From Chloroflexota bacterium (GTDB lineage: Bacteria > Chloroflexota > Anaerolineae > Promineifilales > Promineifilaceae): a stretch of 64,000 nucleotides of DNA. This document shows, piece by piece, positions 30,536-39,717 of this stretch. Location: assembly GCA_020628815.1 (NCBI GenBank), contig JAHDEN010000007.1, positions 1 to 64,000 on the forward strand, in the 5' to 3' direction. A model generated the notes under the pieces. The model saw only the letters and a list, made by a program, of their open reading frames with translations, did not search any database and was not told where the DNA came from. Position numbers and translations under genes: made by a program. How positions within the stretch are numbered: the first letter of the stretch is position 1; each line of letters begins with the position of its first letter.

Positions 30536-31588
30536 ATGTTTCAAATTTCTGACATCGACCACCTGCTCCCCTTTATCCTCAAGCCAGACAACATTGCTCG
30601 GTTTGAGGTTGCTAACGGCCGGCCGCAAGTTGTAATCGGCAACCGAAGTAAATACCCGCTGGAGCAAAGTTTTGTAACCTGTGACAGCGTTGAAGCGGTT
30701 GCCCAAGCGATTGAGCAGATGGTGACGCAGGGGGCGGGTCCGTGGCAAGCGGCCGTTTGCGCCCTTGCGCTGGCGGGGCATGAAACCAGCCATCTTGCCA
30801 AAAATGAAGCGTGGCCCCATTTACAAAAAGCCCAAGCCAGATTGGTTGCCACCCGGCCGACCAACACCGCTTTGGCCCGCCGACTTGAATTAGCGATGGG
30901 TGCGGCCGAACAAGCCCTAAAAACCGACAGACCGCTTGATCAAGCCATCACCCAATGGCTGGCTGAAACCCGCCGCCAAATTTATGCAGATTACGCCAAG
31001 CGCGGCCGATTAGGGGCCGACTTAATCGAAGATGGGGATGGGATTTTGACGATGTGTTTTGCTGAAACATCGTTTATTTTGACTCTGGCGATGGCTTGGG
31101 CAGATGGGAAACAGATACACGTTTACGTGCCTGAAACCCGACCGTTTTTGCAAGGTGCCAAACTCACCGCCCCCTCAATCCATGAATTGGGAATTCCGGT
31201 GACGCTCATGGGGGACAACATGGCGTCAGGGCTAATGGCCGATGGTAAAATCCAAAAATACTTTACAGCGGCCGACCTTATCACAGTTGACGGCCATGTG
31301 GTCAACAAAGTTGGTACGTATCAGCATGCCATTGCTGCGCGGTATCACAACATTCCGTTCTACGCATTTGCTTGGGGATTGGATCGAACACGGCCGGACC
31401 GAGCTTCGATTGAGATCGAAATGCGCAATCCTGAAGAGATTAAAACGTTTAAAAACACACCAACCACTCACCCAGATATCAACGCCATCTACCCCGCTTT
31501 TGACATCACCCCACCCGACCTAGTGACCGGGATTGTGACGAAGAACGGGGTTTATCGGCCAGAAGAGTTTGGGGAGAGTTTTCAGTGA
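30536..31588 (+). CDS. Divergent MtnA/eIF-2B alpha-type sugar-phosphate isomerase
   Basis: RPTNTALARRLELAM, GDGILTMCFAETSF, ITVDGHVVNKVGTYQHAIAARYHNIPFY follow the MtnA order but deviate from canonical motifs. Confidence 0.75.
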   Translation: MFQISDIDHLLPFILKPDNIARFEVANGRPQVVIGNRSKYPLEQSFVTCDSVEAVAQAIEQMVTQGAGPWQAAVCALALAGHETSHLAKNEAWPHLQKAQARLVATRPTNTALARRLELAMGAAEQALKTDRPLDQAITQWLAETRRQIYADYAKRGRLGADLIEDGDGILTMCFAETSFILTLAMAWADGKQIHVYVPETRPFLQGAKLTAPSIHELGIPVTLMGDNMASGLMADGKIQKYFTAADLITVDGHVVNKVGTYQHAIAARYHNIPFYAFAWGLDRTRPDRASIEIEMRNPEEIKTFKNTPTTHPDINAIYPAFDITPPDLVTGIVTKNGVYRPEEFGESFQ

Positions 31589-31653
31589 TCAGTTGTCAGT
31601 TCAATCTCGCGGAGCCTAACTGATAACTAACAACTCAAAACTGACAACTTACA
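31583..31653. repeat. Heptad repeat island with inverted arms
   Basis: CAGTGAT CAGTTGT CAGTTCA / ACTGATA ACTAACA ACTCAAA ACTGACA ACTTACA. Confidence 0.9.
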
Positions 31654-31654
31654 T

Positions 31655-32419
31655 ATGCCATCTGCAATCATCGGTGGGACCGGGCTGTACAAGCTCCCAG
31701 GTCTCGATCTAAAAGAAGAAATTGTTCAAACTGAATACGGGGAAGCCAAACTATTTGTTGGTCAGGGAGATGACAGCGACATAGTTTTTTTGACCCGTCA
31801 CGGTGTTTCACACTCCATTCCGCCCCATCGAGTAAATTACCGCGCCAACATTCAAGCGCTACACCAGCTGGGTGTTAGGCGGGTGATCGGTAACTATGCG
31901 GTTGGCGGCATCAATCCCCAAATTCCACCACTTGGGATCGCCGTTTTAAACGACTTTTTAGACTTTACCAAAGGGCGTGACTCAACCTTTTTTGACTCTG
32001 AATCGGCCGATGCAAAGGTGAGCCATGTGGAAATGAGCGCCCCTTTTTGTCAATTGATGGGATCCGCACTGGTTCAGTCATTTCAGAGCCAAAATGTCCC
32101 TGTTTTTGAAAAAGGTGTCTACGCCGCAGCCCAAGGGCCACGTTTTGAAACCCCGGCCGAAATTCGGATGATGGGGATGTTGGGCGGAGACGTTGTGGGG
32201 ATGACCGGTGTGCCGGAAGTGGTGCTAGCTCGGGAAAAAGGGATGTGTTTTGCGGGTGTGGCCCTATCGATTAACTGGGCAGCCGGGATCAAACCCAACA
32301 TCGAGATTGTGGCTGACTACAGCAAATTGGAAGAGGTGCGATTGATGATTTTGCGCACCTGTGTTGGAGTTTTACGCGCCACTCGTGACGAAGACTGCGT
32401 TCCGGCCGAGCTGCTCTAA
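31655..32419 (+). CDS. Methylthioadenosine/methylthioinosine phosphorylase family
   Basis: AIIGGTGLYKLPGL, TRHGVSHSIPPHRVNYRANIQAL, NYAVGGI, YAAAQGPRFETPAEIRM, VGMTGVPEVVLARE. Confidence 0.9.
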   Translation: MPSAIIGGTGLYKLPGLDLKEEIVQTEYGEAKLFVGQGDDSDIVFLTRHGVSHSIPPHRVNYRANIQALHQLGVRRVIGNYAVGGINPQIPPLGIAVLNDFLDFTKGRDSTFFDSESADAKVSHVEMSAPFCQLMGSALVQSFQSQNVPVFEKGVYAAAQGPRFETPAEIRMMGMLGGDVVGMTGVPEVVLAREKGMCFAGVALSINWAAGIKPNIEIVADYSKLEEVRLMILRTCVGVLRATRDEDCVPAELL

Positions 32420-32427
32420 TCTAATAA

Positions 32428-33108
32428 ATGAAGCGGCTGTTTGATAACGACAAAAAGGCGGAAGCGATTAACCGTTTTGCCCTTGCTCAATCCATCCCCC
32501 ATGAGTTGCTCGCTTTGTTTGAGCTTTGGGAATATGAGAAAGGAGCATACCTGTGCCGCGAAGGGGAAAAATCTGAAACTTTTTTTCTTTTAGTTGAAGG
32601 TAAGTTGCAAATTGGCTATCTGCACCCCAATGGTCATCAAGTGATTTTTGCGTTTGAATCTCCGCTTTCAGTCATCGGGGAGTTTGAACTGTTTAAAGAG
32701 TCTGATCGCGCTAACAATGTCAATGTTAAAGCGGTTGAGCCGGTTTTGGTGCTGGCGACTCCGGCCGAAAATGCCCTCAGATTAGGATCAAATGACCCGG
32801 CGTTCCTCCGCTTTTTGCTCCGGTATTTGGCGCGAAAAATCGACTTTTCATCAACGATGCTGTCTCAAGTATCGTTATCAGCCGAGGCCCGGGTGGCGCG
32901 ATATTTAATCGGCCGGATGGGATCAGAAGGGTCGATGTTTGAGCTTGAAAGGCGAGAAGCTTTGGCCGGCCTTCTAGGCATATCGATGCGCCATTTAAAT
33001 CGCACATTGTCAAAGATGGCCCTCCAAAATCTGATCTTTGTTAAAAACAAGCGGGTTCAAATCATCAACCAAAAAGGGCTGTCAGCCTTAACAGACATGC
33101 CTTTTTAA
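32428..33108 (+). CDS. Crp/Fnr family transcriptional regulator
   Basis: Cyclic-nucleotide-binding fold (LCREGEKSETFFLLVEGKLQIGYLHPNGHQVIFAF) plus C-terminal HTH (REALAGLLGISMRHLNRTLSKM). Confidence 0.9.
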   Translation: MKRLFDNDKKAEAINRFALAQSIPHELLALFELWEYEKGAYLCREGEKSETFFLLVEGKLQIGYLHPNGHQVIFAFESPLSVIGEFELFKESDRANNVNVKAVEPVLVLATPAENALRLGSNDPAFLRFLLRYLARKIDFSSTMLSQVSLSAEARVARYLIGRMGSEGSMFELERREALAGLLGISMRHLNRTLSKMALQNLIFVKNKRVQIINQKGLSALTDMPF

Positions 33109-33220
33109 CAATCTTCTTTCCCGCCAGCTTCTATCGCTTTGAGTTGATCCTCTCCTCGTAATAAAAAAGATTTTACTATATCAATTGCAATGCCTATTTC
33201 TCAAATATATACTCACTCGT

Positions 33221-34351
33221 ATGCCAAAAACCGTCTATTCGATTGATGAAGCTCGAGACGTTGCCCAGCAACGATTGCCCAAAATTATCTTTGACTTCAT
33301 CGACGGTGCGGCCGGAAATGAGTCTACCAAAGCGCGTAATCGGGAAGCCCTAGAACAAATCTATCTCCAGCCCAGAGTATTAATAAACGTAGATCAACGC
33401 AGCCTAAAAACCAGCTTTTTGGGGCGTGAATGGGGGCTGCCTTTTGGCATTGCGCCGATGGGGCTGTGCAATTTGGCCTGGCCTCAAACGGACCAACTGT
33501 TTGCTCAAGCGGCCGTCAAATACAATATCCCGGCCGCACTTTCTACCGCAGGGTCTACTTCAATCGAAGATTTCGGATCGATTGCCAAACAAAACGGCTG
33601 GTTTCAGCTATATGTGGGTGGTGCGGAAGAACAGGCGATGGGTTTGGTGACACGTGCGGAAGAGGCCGGGTACGACACCTTGATTTTTACAGTTGATGTA
33701 CCACAAGTGGCTCCCCGTCGACGCGACATGCGCAACCAGTTTGGCATGCCGTTTAAAATCGGCCCCAAGCAATTCTGGGACTTTGCGACCCATCCTCGTT
33801 GGTCGTTTGCATCTCTGTTTGCAGGTGCGCCTCGCTTGGCCAATTTCCCAAATTCAAACTCTAAGCAAGATGGCTGGGATCGGAACAGCGGCCGGGGCAA
33901 AATCGATTTTGATTTTCTCGATCGCCTCAGAGCCAAGTGGCCCCATAAACTGATCGTCAAAGGGGTAACGTTTGGGGAAGATGCCCAGCGGATTCAAGCG
34001 GCCGGAGCTGACGCAATTTGGGTCTCTAACCATGGGGGGCGCCAATTAGCGAGCGCCCCTCCGGCAATCAGCTTTTTGCCAAAAGTACGTTCAGCCGTTG
34101 GGCCTGACTATCCGCTCATGTTCGACAGCGGCGTACGCAATGGGGACAGCGTGGTAAAAGCTTTGGCGCTGGGAGCTGATTTTGTAATGCTCGGCCGGCC
34201 GTTTTTGTGGGGGACTGCGGCCGGAGGCGAAGCGGGGCTAAATAATGTCATTGACTTGCTCGCCAACGAGATTAGCGTGACAATGGCACAGGTGGGGCGG
34301 GTTTGCATACATGAAATTGATCAAGATGTTTTAGTAAACAGTAGTCAGTAA
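33221..34351 (+). CDS. FMN-dependent alpha-hydroxy-acid oxidizing protein (lactate dehydrogenase/oxidase-like)
   Basis: FDFIDGAAGNE, GIAPMGLCNLAWP, VSNHGGRQL; likely start MPKTVYSIDEARDVA. Confidence 0.9.
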   Translation: MPKTVYSIDEARDVAQQRLPKIIFDFIDGAAGNESTKARNREALEQIYLQPRVLINVDQRSLKTSFLGREWGLPFGIAPMGLCNLAWPQTDQLFAQAAVKYNIPAALSTAGSTSIEDFGSIAKQNGWFQLYVGGAEEQAMGLVTRAEEAGYDTLIFTVDVPQVAPRRRDMRNQFGMPFKIGPKQFWDFATHPRWSFASLFAGAPRLANFPNSNSKQDGWDRNSGRGKIDFDFLDRLRAKWPHKLIVKGVTFGEDAQRIQAAGADAIWVSNHGGRQLASAPPAISFLPKVRSAVGPDYPLMFDSGVRNGDSVVKALALGADFVMLGRPFLWGTAAGGEAGLNNVIDLLANEISVTMAQVGRVCIHEIDQDVLVNSSQ

Positions 34352-34409
34352 ACAGTAGTCAGTTTCCAGTAAATCACCTTCTGATCACTGGCTACCGATC
34401 ACTGTTTAC
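34333..34409. repeat. Heptad repeat island with inverted arms
   Basis: AGTAAAC AGTAGTC AGTAAAC AGTAGTC AGTTTCC AGTAAAT caccttc TGATCAC TGGCTAC CGATCAC TGTTTAC. Confidence 0.92.
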
Positions 34410-34430
34410 TGAAAAAAACGGAGTTTCGCC

Positions 34431-36152
34431 ATGAAGATACGCGGTGGTGCACTGCTCGCACGAGCATTTCAGGAAAAGGGAGTAGACCAGGTTTTTACAT
34501 TGAGCGGTGGGTTTTGCAATCCGGCATTGGAAGGGTTTATGCAGTGCGAAATTCCGGTCATCAACTCACCCCATGAGCAAGTTGCAGGCCATTTGGCTGA
34601 CGGGTTCACCCGGATCAATCGCAAACCGGCCGTCTGCCTCGTTGGCCCTGAAGGGTTTGCTAACGCCATCCCAGCGATGATGGAAGCATGGGGCGAACGC
34701 TCACCAGTGATATTTGTAACCGGCTCGAGCACGCTTAAGCGCCAAGGGGCGGGCGGTTTTAAAGAGATAGACGATGTTGCAATTGCGGCCCCGCTCACAA
34801 AATATAGTGTGCAAATTACCCATGGGGAACGCATCCCCGAATTTGTAGATCGAGCGTGGAAAATCGCAACCAGCGGCTATCCCGGCCCGGTCCATTTAAG
34901 CCTGCCGGTTGACCTGATGTTTAGCTCGTTTGAGGCGGACAGCGGTCATGATGAACGGCCGTTTGATCGAGCCAGCCGACACATTCCACGCGCATGGCCC
35001 AATCCGGCCGATTTAAACGTGGTGCTCGATGCGTTAGGCAAGGCGCAACGGCCGATTATCATCGGCGGTCACGGGGTTTGGTGGGCGCACGCTGAGAAAA
35101 AGCTGGAAGAAGTTGGCCGGAAATTAGGCATCCCGATTTTTAACGTGCCTTATCATCAAAAGTTGTTGGGGGAAGAGAACGAAGCGTACATGGGATTGGC
35201 CGATTTCCATCAATATCACCCATCAAAAGATGCGATTCATGAGAGCGACGTGGCGGTACTAATCGGCGGCCGTTTAGACAATCAGCTTCAGTTTGGCAAC
35301 CCACACTTTTTCCCCAGCACAACCAAGCTCATTTGCGTCAATGGATCACACGAAGAGCTGCAATTTAATCGCTCGGCCGATTTTGGCTTGCTAAGCGATC
35401 CGACCCCGTTTTTAGACGCGCTGCTGAACCTGCACGCCTCTGGCAATTGGCACCTTGCGCGAGATTGGTTTGATCTGCAGCGGGAACGGCGCGGCGCCTG
35501 GGTTGAAAAGATGGTTAATGACATTCCAAGCCGAGAAGAAACAGGTGGCAGGCTCCATCCTTTAGAGTTGGCCCTTGGGGTGCAAGAGGCGATGGGAGAT
35601 GATGATTGGCTGGTGATTGACGGGGGAAACACCCATTTCTGGTCGGAAATCGCCATCAACATCGCCGGTTACAAAGGGCAAAAATTGGCAAACATTTTGC
35701 ACCCCGGCACCTTTAGCATGTTGGGGGTCGGGGTTTCGTTTGGCACCGCCGCCAAGTTATCAAACCCCAACAGCAACGTCGTGGTGGTTAGCGGGGATGG
35801 GGCATTTCTGTCAGGTGGCTTGAGCATTGAAGCGGCCTTCCAAGAAAAACTGCCGATTACGGTTGTGATCGACAATAACGGCGGGCTAGACTGCATCTCG
35901 CAACAGCAAGAGCGGATGTTTGCCAACGGCACCCATTTTGCCACCGACTTTCGCGACATTCCGTTCCACGGCATGTTTGAAGGATTGGGCGGTTACGGGG
36001 AGCTGGTAGAAGATCCGGCCGACCTGATTCCGGCCGTCAAACGAGCGATGGCGAGCGGCAAAACCGCCTGTGTGAATGTCAAAACCAAGGGGTATATCAG
36101 CCCAATTGTTTTGGCAACAACGAGCAAACGTGACAAAGCATCAATAGAATAA
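34431..36152 (+). CDS. Thiamine-diphosphate-dependent enzyme (acetolactate synthase-like)
   Basis: TLSGGFCNPALEGF, EQVAGHLADGFTRI, SGDGAFLSGGLSIEAAFQEKLPITVVIDNN (ThDP motif). Confidence 0.9.
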   Translation: MKIRGGALLARAFQEKGVDQVFTLSGGFCNPALEGFMQCEIPVINSPHEQVAGHLADGFTRINRKPAVCLVGPEGFANAIPAMMEAWGERSPVIFVTGSSTLKRQGAGGFKEIDDVAIAAPLTKYSVQITHGERIPEFVDRAWKIATSGYPGPVHLSLPVDLMFSSFEADSGHDERPFDRASRHIPRAWPNPADLNVVLDALGKAQRPIIIGGHGVWWAHAEKKLEEVGRKLGIPIFNVPYHQKLLGEENEAYMGLADFHQYHPSKDAIHESDVAVLIGGRLDNQLQFGNPHFFPSTTKLICVNGSHEELQFNRSADFGLLSDPTPFLDALLNLHASGNWHLARDWFDLQRERRGAWVEKMVNDIPSREETGGRLHPLELALGVQEAMGDDDWLVIDGGNTHFWSEIAINIAGYKGQKLANILHPGTFSMLGVGVSFGTAAKLSNPNSNVVVVSGDGAFLSGGLSIEAAFQEKLPITVVIDNNGGLDCISQQQERMFANGTHFATDFRDIPFHGMFEGLGGYGELVEDPADLIPAVKRAMASGKTACVNVKTKGYISPIVLATTSKRDKASIE

Positions 36153-36203
36153 TTAATAAGGAATAATTAATAAGGAATATTTAATTTTGAATGGTTAATG
36201 GCC
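36148..36203. repeat. Left heptad array of the four-helix-bundle gene element
   Basis: AATAATT AATAAGG AATAATT AATAAGG AATATTT AATTTTG AATGGTT AATGGCC. Confidence 0.92.
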
Positions 36204-36235
36204 CGTGGACCATTTATCGTTTTTAAAGGGAAGAC

Positions 36236-36610
36236 ATGGCAAAAGGGGATGATATTGAGGAGCGGCTGGTAGATTTTGCTGTACGTATCATTAATGTGTG
36301 TGATGCGCTACCTACCGAGAAGATCAGCGCGAAACACATTCAGCGTCAATTGGTTAGAAGCGGGACGTCACCTGCACCTAATTATGGTGAGGCACGTAGT
36401 GCTGAAAGCGGTAAAGACTTCGTACATAAGCTAAAAATCGCACTTAAGGAGTTGAATGAAACTCGAATATGGTTAAAAATCATCATACGGTCAAGATTGA
36501 TCAAAGAATCAATTTTGCTTGACCTGCTTGATGAGTGCGACCAACTTTGCCGAATTTTAGGCGCTAGTATCCGCACTTCACAAACTAAGTCTGCGGAGGA
36601 CAAAAATTAA
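36236..36610 (+). CDS. Four helix bundle protein (S23/IVS-encoded protein family)
   Basis: DFAVRIINVCDALP...ISAKHIQRQLVRSGTSPAPNYGEARSAESGKDFVHKLKIALKELNETRIWLKII, typical of the TIGR02436 family. Confidence 0.9.
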   Translation: MAKGDDIEERLVDFAVRIINVCDALPTEKISAKHIQRQLVRSGTSPAPNYGEARSAESGKDFVHKLKIALKELNETRIWLKIIIRSRLIKESILLDLLDECDQLCRILGASIRTSQTKSAEDKN

Positions 36611-36643
36611 CCATTCCGTATTTATTATTCCTTATTAATTATT
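36602..36643. repeat. Right (inverted) heptad array of the four-helix-bundle gene element
   Basis: Reverse strand: AATAATT AATAAGG AATAATA AATACGG AATGGTT AATTTTT. Confidence 0.92.
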
Positions 36644-36653
36644 ATCGGATCTC

Positions 36654-37790
36654 ATGCAAAACTTTATTCTCAAAAATATCAATCGCTTTATCAATAGTGC
36701 CGACGCTCAAGCGGCCGCTCAAACAGTTGAAAGCCTGAAAAACGATTTTCCAGATGCAACGGCTGATGAGATTGTCGATATGCTTATTCGACGCAAATGT
36801 CAGCAAACAGGCGCGGTTGGCATGGTGACCTCAGGCGCGTCATTGATTCCGGGAATCGGAACGGTCGTGTCGATGACGTTCGGGGTTGCGGCCGACATCG
36901 GGATGACGTTTAAGTTGCAAGCAGAGCTGGTTTTGGAAATTGCGGCCGCCTACAACTACCCACTCAAAGAAGCGGACAAACAAAAGATTATTTTAGCCAT
37001 CACCGGCTTAAGTGCTGGAACCGAAGCAGCTCTGCAAAAAACGGGGCAAATTGTGGCAACCAAAGCCTCGGCTCAGTTGGCTGAAAAAGCGGCGGCCAAA
37101 GCGATCCCTTATTTGGGTGTCGCGGCTTCGGCCGGTACAAACTCAGTCTCAACTTATGTGATCGGCCGACGAGCGCAAGCCTATTTCAGCCTTGGACCCG
37201 ATCACATGGAAACGTGGAAAGACAGCCTGCGCGCCGTCACCGGCATCGACGAGCAAGAAATTGCGCAGTGGCTTAGCACTTCAACCGAATCGTCATGGAA
37301 CATGCTCAAGCAAGGCAGCAAAAACACGGCCGATTCAGTCATTGTTGCCGGTAAAACGACCGGAACCGCCATAGTTGTCTACACGCAAAAAGCTTCTGGG
37401 GCCATCACCCGTTCAAGTTCAAAAGTGATGGGAGCCATCGCAAGTGGCGTTTCCCGCATCAACCCGTTCAGCCGAGACGAAAAAGAAGAAGGCGACGACG
37501 AAACTAGACCAGACGAGCAAATGGTTATCGGCTATGTGGGCGCAGGTGATTCGATCAGTGACGCAGAAAGCTCTGATCCAAGCTACTTTCAAACGGTAAA
37601 AGGGGCTCTGGCTTGGCGGCCGGAAAGCTGGAAGAAAGAAGCAGATGAGCCGGAGCCAAACATTCTTGATTTGTCTGATTTATCATCTGATTTGGTTGTG
37701 ATGGCTGGTGAGAACTTAGCGGATGAGCAGGCTGAGCAAGCAAGATTTTTCGGCCGATTGCGCGAGCGTTTCGGCCGAAATAAAAAATAG
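36654..37790 (+). CDS. EcsC-like conserved protein
   Basis: GMVTSGASLIPGIGTVVSMTFGVAADIGMTFKLQAELVLEIAAAY, EcsC-like glycine-rich helices. Confidence 0.65.
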   Translation: MQNFILKNINRFINSADAQAAAQTVESLKNDFPDATADEIVDMLIRRKCQQTGAVGMVTSGASLIPGIGTVVSMTFGVAADIGMTFKLQAELVLEIAAAYNYPLKEADKQKIILAITGLSAGTEAALQKTGQIVATKASAQLAEKAAAKAIPYLGVAASAGTNSVSTYVIGRRAQAYFSLGPDHMETWKDSLRAVTGIDEQEIAQWLSTSTESSWNMLKQGSKNTADSVIVAGKTTGTAIVVYTQKASGAITRSSSKVMGAIASGVSRINPFSRDEKEEGDDETRPDEQMVIGYVGAGDSISDAESSDPSYFQTVKGALAWRPESWKKEADEPEPNILDLSDLSSDLVVMAGENLADEQAEQARFFGRLRERFGRNKK

Positions 37791-37805
37791 GCTCCCCCGC
37801 CTATT

Positions 37806-38033
37806 TTAATTTGCAAACTTAATTCTAAAAACCAATTCTGGTTGTGACGCTTTCCATTCGATCTTCAATCGAGGCAAGCGCCATCTTCTGTTTAATTTCG
37901 GCGTTCTGCTTTGCCATCTAGCCTGTTCAAGTGCTTCGCGGTGATGGTCGTAGGCCAACTGTCGTAACTGGTCTGGGTGTCGATCATACATGAGGTTTAG
38001 TTTCAATTTCTGATTGATCGCTTTAAAAGTCAA
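37806..38033 (-). CDS. Small hypothetical protein
   Basis: 75-aa ORF in an otherwise empty gap, same strand as the next gene. Confidence 0.3.
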   Translation of the reverse strand: MTFKAINQKLKLNLMYDRHPDQLRQLAYDHHREALEQARWQSRTPKLNRRWRLPRLKIEWKASQPELVFRIKFAN

Positions 38034-38055
38034 TGCAAATCTGAAATCGTTAATC

Positions 38056-39213
38056 CTATCTTTCTAGTGCTTTTAGCAGCGTTGTGGCGTCTTCGACGCT
38101 AATGTCACCCGCCTCGAGCATTTCTAAAATCTTGAGCTGCTGGGCTCCTTGATCCGGAGTAGGTGATTTGGGTGGCTTGGGCGCTTTAGGCGGCTTCGGT
38201 GGGGTTGGTGCAAATGGGTGATGGATGCGTACTCGCTTACGCTCAGCCTTTTCTATTTTGGAGGTGGCTTTGTTGATCGCCTTATCAATTTTGCCCGAGA
38301 TCTCGTCTGAAAACTCTGGGCCAAATTTGGTACTCAAACGATCCCCAATTGATTCAAACATTTTGCCGATCTTCTCGCCTAGCTGACCCAATTCGCCCAA
38401 ATCAAAGTCAACATCAACCTCAAAATTGTCCCCATCAAAATAATAGTGATGGTCATCTTCAACTGAACGGAGAGCTACGTCACCTTTGGCATCAATAATC
38501 ACAATCGGCCCGTCTTCACCAATTGACGCGACCCAATCGCCGTCATCACCTTGCAGGATGGTGGCGTCTAAGCGATCTTTTGAGCGATTACGAACTTCGC
38601 CCGGGGTGTCAATCATGATTGTGACTGGGGCATCGGCCGGAAGATACAGGTCAATATCACCACTAGCGTTTAGATGATGCTTGCCACCCACGGCCGCAAT
38701 TGGCCCAACAACTTTAACGTCACCCATGACAGATTTAACGTTTAAAACCCCTTCGATATTGCGTAATTCAACTTCGCCCATCACGTCGTCTAATGTTACA
38801 GAGCCGTTCGCAGAAGATATCGACACGTCACCTTTCACTTCATTAGCCGTGACATCGCCGTCTAATTTCCGGCCGGTTAAGTTTCCATAGACGGCCGCAA
38901 CGCTAAAGCCACTACTTTGGCGGATTTTCAAATCTCCCATCACATCTTTGATACGAATCTCACCTTCAATCGCTTTAAGCTGGCAGTCTCCTGCATTGTG
39001 TTCAATCTCAACACTCGCAAATCTAGGAGCAGAAACCTTTGCGTCATCGATAGATTCAAGCTGAACAACGTTTTCTTTTTCAATAAACATAACGCCATCA
39101 CCCTTAATCGAAACTTCGGAGCTGTCTCCCCCTTTAATTGCTAGGTCACCAGAACAATTGGTGACCGTTATAATCACACCTTCCCCCACCTTGAACGTTT
39201 CTTTGTTACTCAT
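38056..39213 (-). CDS. DUF4097-like beta-helical repeat protein with C-terminal SHOCT-like tail
   Basis: Repeated xxDVMGDxxxxxxxGxxxxxxVxGDV pattern; C-term QLKILEMLEAGDISVEDATTLLKALE. Confidence 0.75.
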   Translation of the reverse strand: MSNKETFKVGEGVIITVTNCSGDLAIKGGDSSEVSIKGDGVMFIEKENVVQLESIDDAKVSAPRFASVEIEHNAGDCQLKAIEGEIRIKDVMGDLKIRQSSGFSVAAVYGNLTGRKLDGDVTANEVKGDVSISSANGSVTLDDVMGEVELRNIEGVLNVKSVMGDVKVVGPIAAVGGKHHLNASGDIDLYLPADAPVTIMIDTPGEVRNRSKDRLDATILQGDDGDWVASIGEDGPIVIIDAKGDVALRSVEDDHHYYFDGDNFEVDVDFDLGELGQLGEKIGKMFESIGDRLSTKFGPEFSDEISGKIDKAINKATSKIEKAERKRVRIHHPFAPTPPKPPKAPKPPKSPTPDQGAQQLKILEMLEAGDISVEDATTLLKALER

Positions 39214-39336
39214 TGTTTCCTCGTTGGGCCAACGGCCCATTTATGCTACCCACACAGTCAGGTGGCAACATCAAGCAAGCATTCGATTCGTTCTATCGAT
39301 GCTGCAAACTATTTTTAAATTGTTGGCTATTTGAAA

Positions 39337-39717
39337 TTACAAGTTGCGAATAATTTTCGCGGCTTCTTTGGCTGTAAGCTCTCCACTAGCGACGCGGCTT
39401 AACACTTCGCTTCGATTCATATCTACCAGTGTGTCGTCTTCATCGTCACCGTCTAGGTCGTATCCCATCGCCAGCACAATGGCGCTCAGTCGGGCACGCA
39501 CGGCCGGGTATGACAAACCGATCTCTTGTTCCACCCGTTTGATCTTCCCCTCACAGCGGATAAATGTCTCTACAAATTCAAGCTGTTCTGGGGTAAGATG
39601 ATGCAGACGGCCGAGGGAAAAGTGGCCGTTGATCGAAGTTTCGCAGCTTCCACAATGAAGCTGAGTCACTTGTAGCTGGTCTTGGCAAATTGGGCACTGT
39701 CCGATTACTGGGTTCAT
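39337..39717 (-). CDS. DUF2089 domain protein
   Basis: CPICQDQLQVTQLHCGSCETSINGHFSLGRLHHLTPEQLEFVETFIRCEGKIKRVEQEIGLSYPAVRARL. Confidence 0.9.
   Translation of the reverse strand: MNPVIGQCPICQDQLQVTQLHCGSCETSINGHFSLGRLHHLTPEQLEFVETFIRCEGKIKRVEQEIGLSYPAVRARLSAIVLAMGYDLDGDDEDDTLVDMNRSEVLSRVASGELTAKEAAKIIRNL

Noticed and set aside
34333-34409. CRISPR or VNTR interpretation of heptad islands
   Set aside because: Units are 7 nt, degenerate and arranged as inverted arms; no spacers
36236-36610. Four-helix-bundle gene as a diversity-generating-retroelement accessory (avd)
   Set aside because: No reverse transcriptase, template repeat or variable repeat is present in the window
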